Assembly: GCA_963277665.1 (NCBI GenBank)
Contig: OY728166.1
Span: 1,074,180,014-1,074,244,013, forward strand
DNA: 64,000 bases
From: Viscum album
Lineage: Eukaryota > Streptophyta > Magnoliopsida > Santalales > Viscaceae
Direction of reading: 5' to 3'
Position 1 is the stretch's first letter. Each line of letters starts with the position of its first letter. Of this stretch, positions 62,777 to 64,000 are shown in pieces. A program made the translations under genes and the position numbers. The notes under the pieces were generated by a model, which was not told the DNA's origin, made no database searches, and worked only from the letters and a program-made list of their open reading frames with translations.

Positions 62777-62975
62777 CGTAATCTCTTCCCACATTAATGT
62801 TTTCAACCCGTTGACAACATGGTGCCACGACTTTACATCAATCGGCACACGTTGTCGAGTGACGATTCCAATGTAGCTACTAAACATGGCTTTGTTGGGG
62901 TTTACATGCTGGCCTAGATTATTCCATCCCACCTCAAATTTGATGCCTTTTGCTTTTGCCTTAATTATTTTTGCT
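62777..62975 (-). pseudogene. Transposase exon (Ptta/En/Spm domain, start)
   Basis: Reads KGIKFEVGWNNLGQHVNPNK, then AMFSSYIGIVTRQRVPIDVK and SWHHVVNGLKTLMWEEIT. The pattern (..G.....SYIG...R..VPI....W..V......W) is the plant Ptta/En/Spm transposase signature. Upstream, its frame meets TAA and TAG codons and disagrees with the repeat-rich frame at 62983, so there is a break at the junction. Confidence 0.75.
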
Positions 62976-62982
62976 TAAACTG

Positions 62983-63342
62983 TCAAACTACGGTGCACCT
63001 ATTTTTTTGTGTCGCTTGGGTTTCATCACCTACCATTTCCTCAGTTTCTGCATCATCATTATGTTTCTCTGAAACACTAGCTTCGGCACTGACACCAGCT
63101 GCAACAGGTTGAGAGACCTGTTGTACATCAGTAGTGGGACCAGCTGCAATAGGTTGAGAGACCTGTTGTCTCTCAGCAGTGGGACCAGCTGCAACAGGTT
63201 GAGAGACCTGTTGTACGTTAGCAGTGGGACCAGCTGCAACAGGTTGAGAGACCTGTTGTCTCTCAGCAATGGGACCAGCTACAACAGGCTGAGAGACGTG
63301 TTGTGTCTCGGGATTGGGTGCATCAGCAGGTGAAGAAGTCAT
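62983..63342 (-). pseudogene. Repeat-rich N-terminal region of the second CACTA-3 gene
   Basis: 119 codons from the ATG at 63342, following a TCTGCAG possible acceptor. It contains five 15-residue units QQVSQPVAAGPTAER (45 bp; 63090-63315), in which AER and ANV/TDV endings alternate, so the higher-order unit is 90 bp. A low-complexity, probably disordered Pro/Gln/Val linker. The acidic EKHNDDAETEEMVGDE tail leads to TGA at 62983, out of frame with the next transposase exon. Confidence 0.6.
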
Positions 63343-63451
63343 TATCTGCAGAACTGGTTTAAAATTTAAGTTAGATCACATAAAAGCAGCAGCGAACAGA
63401 TAATAACATAATGTAACACAATCTATATTACAATAAAAATAAATAACCTGA
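63343..63451 (-). other. Gap between TNP2-type frame and second gene
   Basis: 109 bp with a TTCTGCAG acceptor-like site just before the ATG at 63342. It could be an intron joining the two frames or the spacer between two genes. Confidence 0.4.
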
Positions 63452-64000
63452 TTATTGAACTAACTTTTTTTTAAAAGGCTGAAGGGATTTGACCCCTCTA
63501 TCAACTATCCATATCCCTTCATTGTGGTCTCCTCTGACATACAAAACGTCGTCTACATTGAGACCACTGCGAAATGATTGTGAAATCCCAATGAAAGGAT
63601 TATCTTCCGTTGAATTTTCATCTGACCCTTCAGCTGTTTTGGTCGATAACAGAACAATAGACCAGTTTCGGTTTGCGGGATCGGGAACATAAAATACTTG
63701 CACTGCCTGTGATGCCATTATAAATGGTTCATCTTTTTCCCCTTCCTTACTAAAAACAACTTTCACAAATCCCAAATCATCTATTTTAATAGCACTCCTG
63801 TTATCAACCCACTTGCATTGAAATATCAGAACTTGAAATTTCGTATAATCCAACTCCCATATTTGTTTGATGATGCCAAAGTATCACATATTCGCATAAA
63901 TTGGATTTCTGTCCTTAGCACCAGAAACATGAATCGCTTCAGCCACAAGTGTAACCACACTATTCTGCATGGTACTATCTTCATCATGTTCATTAGTATA
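63452..64000 (-). pseudogene. TNP2-type transposase C-terminus (DUF4216), partial
   Basis: The minus strand reads IWELDYTKFQVLIFQCKWVD, VKVVFSKEGEKDEPFIMASQ and AVQVFYVPDPANRNWSIVLL, the DUF4216 pattern (FKCdWVD ... PFI.AsQa.QVFYv.Dp....W.vv) at the end of CACTA TNP2 proteins. The stop is at 63452. TGA 63884-63886 interrupts an otherwise continuous frame that goes on to the window edge (AEAIHVSGAKDRNPIYANM before it). The DDE-type catalytic part lies outside the window. Confidence 0.85.

Larger units (their letters stand above)
56322..64000 (-). mobile_element. CACTA-3, coding CACTA element (3' part; runs off the window)
   Basis: The terminus CACTACTACAA starts at 56322, next to ACT as the probable 3-bp target duplication. 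It is followed by palindromic subterminal repeats, a 183-bp tandem array, and on the minus strand a multi-exon gene with plant En/Spm and Ulp1 signatures. Further upstream (63452-64000) is the C-terminal region of a TNP2-type transposase. The TNP2 catalytic part and the other terminus must lie beyond 64000. Confidence 0.88.

Noticed and set aside
63109..63333. 74-codon plus-strand frame
   Set aside because: Antisense of the 45-bp coding repeats, whose minus-strand reading fits the gene.

Overview
The window looks like repetitive intergenic DNA from a large, AT-rich flowering-plant nuclear genome. The elements present (Tekay/Del-like Ty3/gypsy chromoviruses primed by initiator tRNA-Met, and CACTA/En-Spm elements with TNP2-type and Ulp1-type proteins) are typical of plants. 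No expressed host gene, rRNA or functional tRNA gene was recognised, and no species is assigned. Nearly every base that can be explained belongs to a transposable element, mostly nested inside another.

Layout, left to right. 1-5619: AT-rich DNA holding an old LTR relic. 5620-8237: a non-autonomous CACTA element (CACTA-1) with a huge TA/CA microsatellite core, a coding-like island, a tRNA-like box and a G-rich block. 9762-23220: a minus-strand chromovirus (E) with about 4 kb LTRs, full of decay. Its internal region is split by a second non-autonomous CACTA (CACTA-2, 15394-18001) with a perfect ACA target duplication. 23270-31141: an LTR fragment, then a decayed gag-only element (D). 31142-40718: a decayed chromovirus (C). 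40719-56321: a minus-oriented LTR element (B) whose internal region is only 165 bp. 42169-54267: a nearly complete Tekay/Del-type chromovirus (A) with target duplication TAAAC, sitting inside B's LTR. 56322-64000 and beyond: the 3' half of a large coding CACTA (CACTA-3), inserted in B's other LTR. CACTA-3 carries AGCGCT-palindrome ends, fifteen copies of a 183-bp tandem repeat, and a multi-exon gene ending in a Ulp1-type cysteine protease.

How the parts relate: A lies in B and B lies in C; LTR divergence increases in the same order, so the nest records relative age. Several LTRs (relic at 2880, fragment at 23270, C and A) belong to one lineage: the TATA box comes about 350 bp before a conserved hairpin motif. 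All retroelement reading frames are broken. In element A the damage is seven in-frame stops with no frameshift, plus two lost catalytic aspartates. In CACTA-3 the upstream transposase-like exons carry stops and a frameshift, but the six protease exons join in phase with the catalytic residues present.

All assignments come from reading the sequence by eye; LTR borders of the older elements (C, D, the fragments) are approximate.
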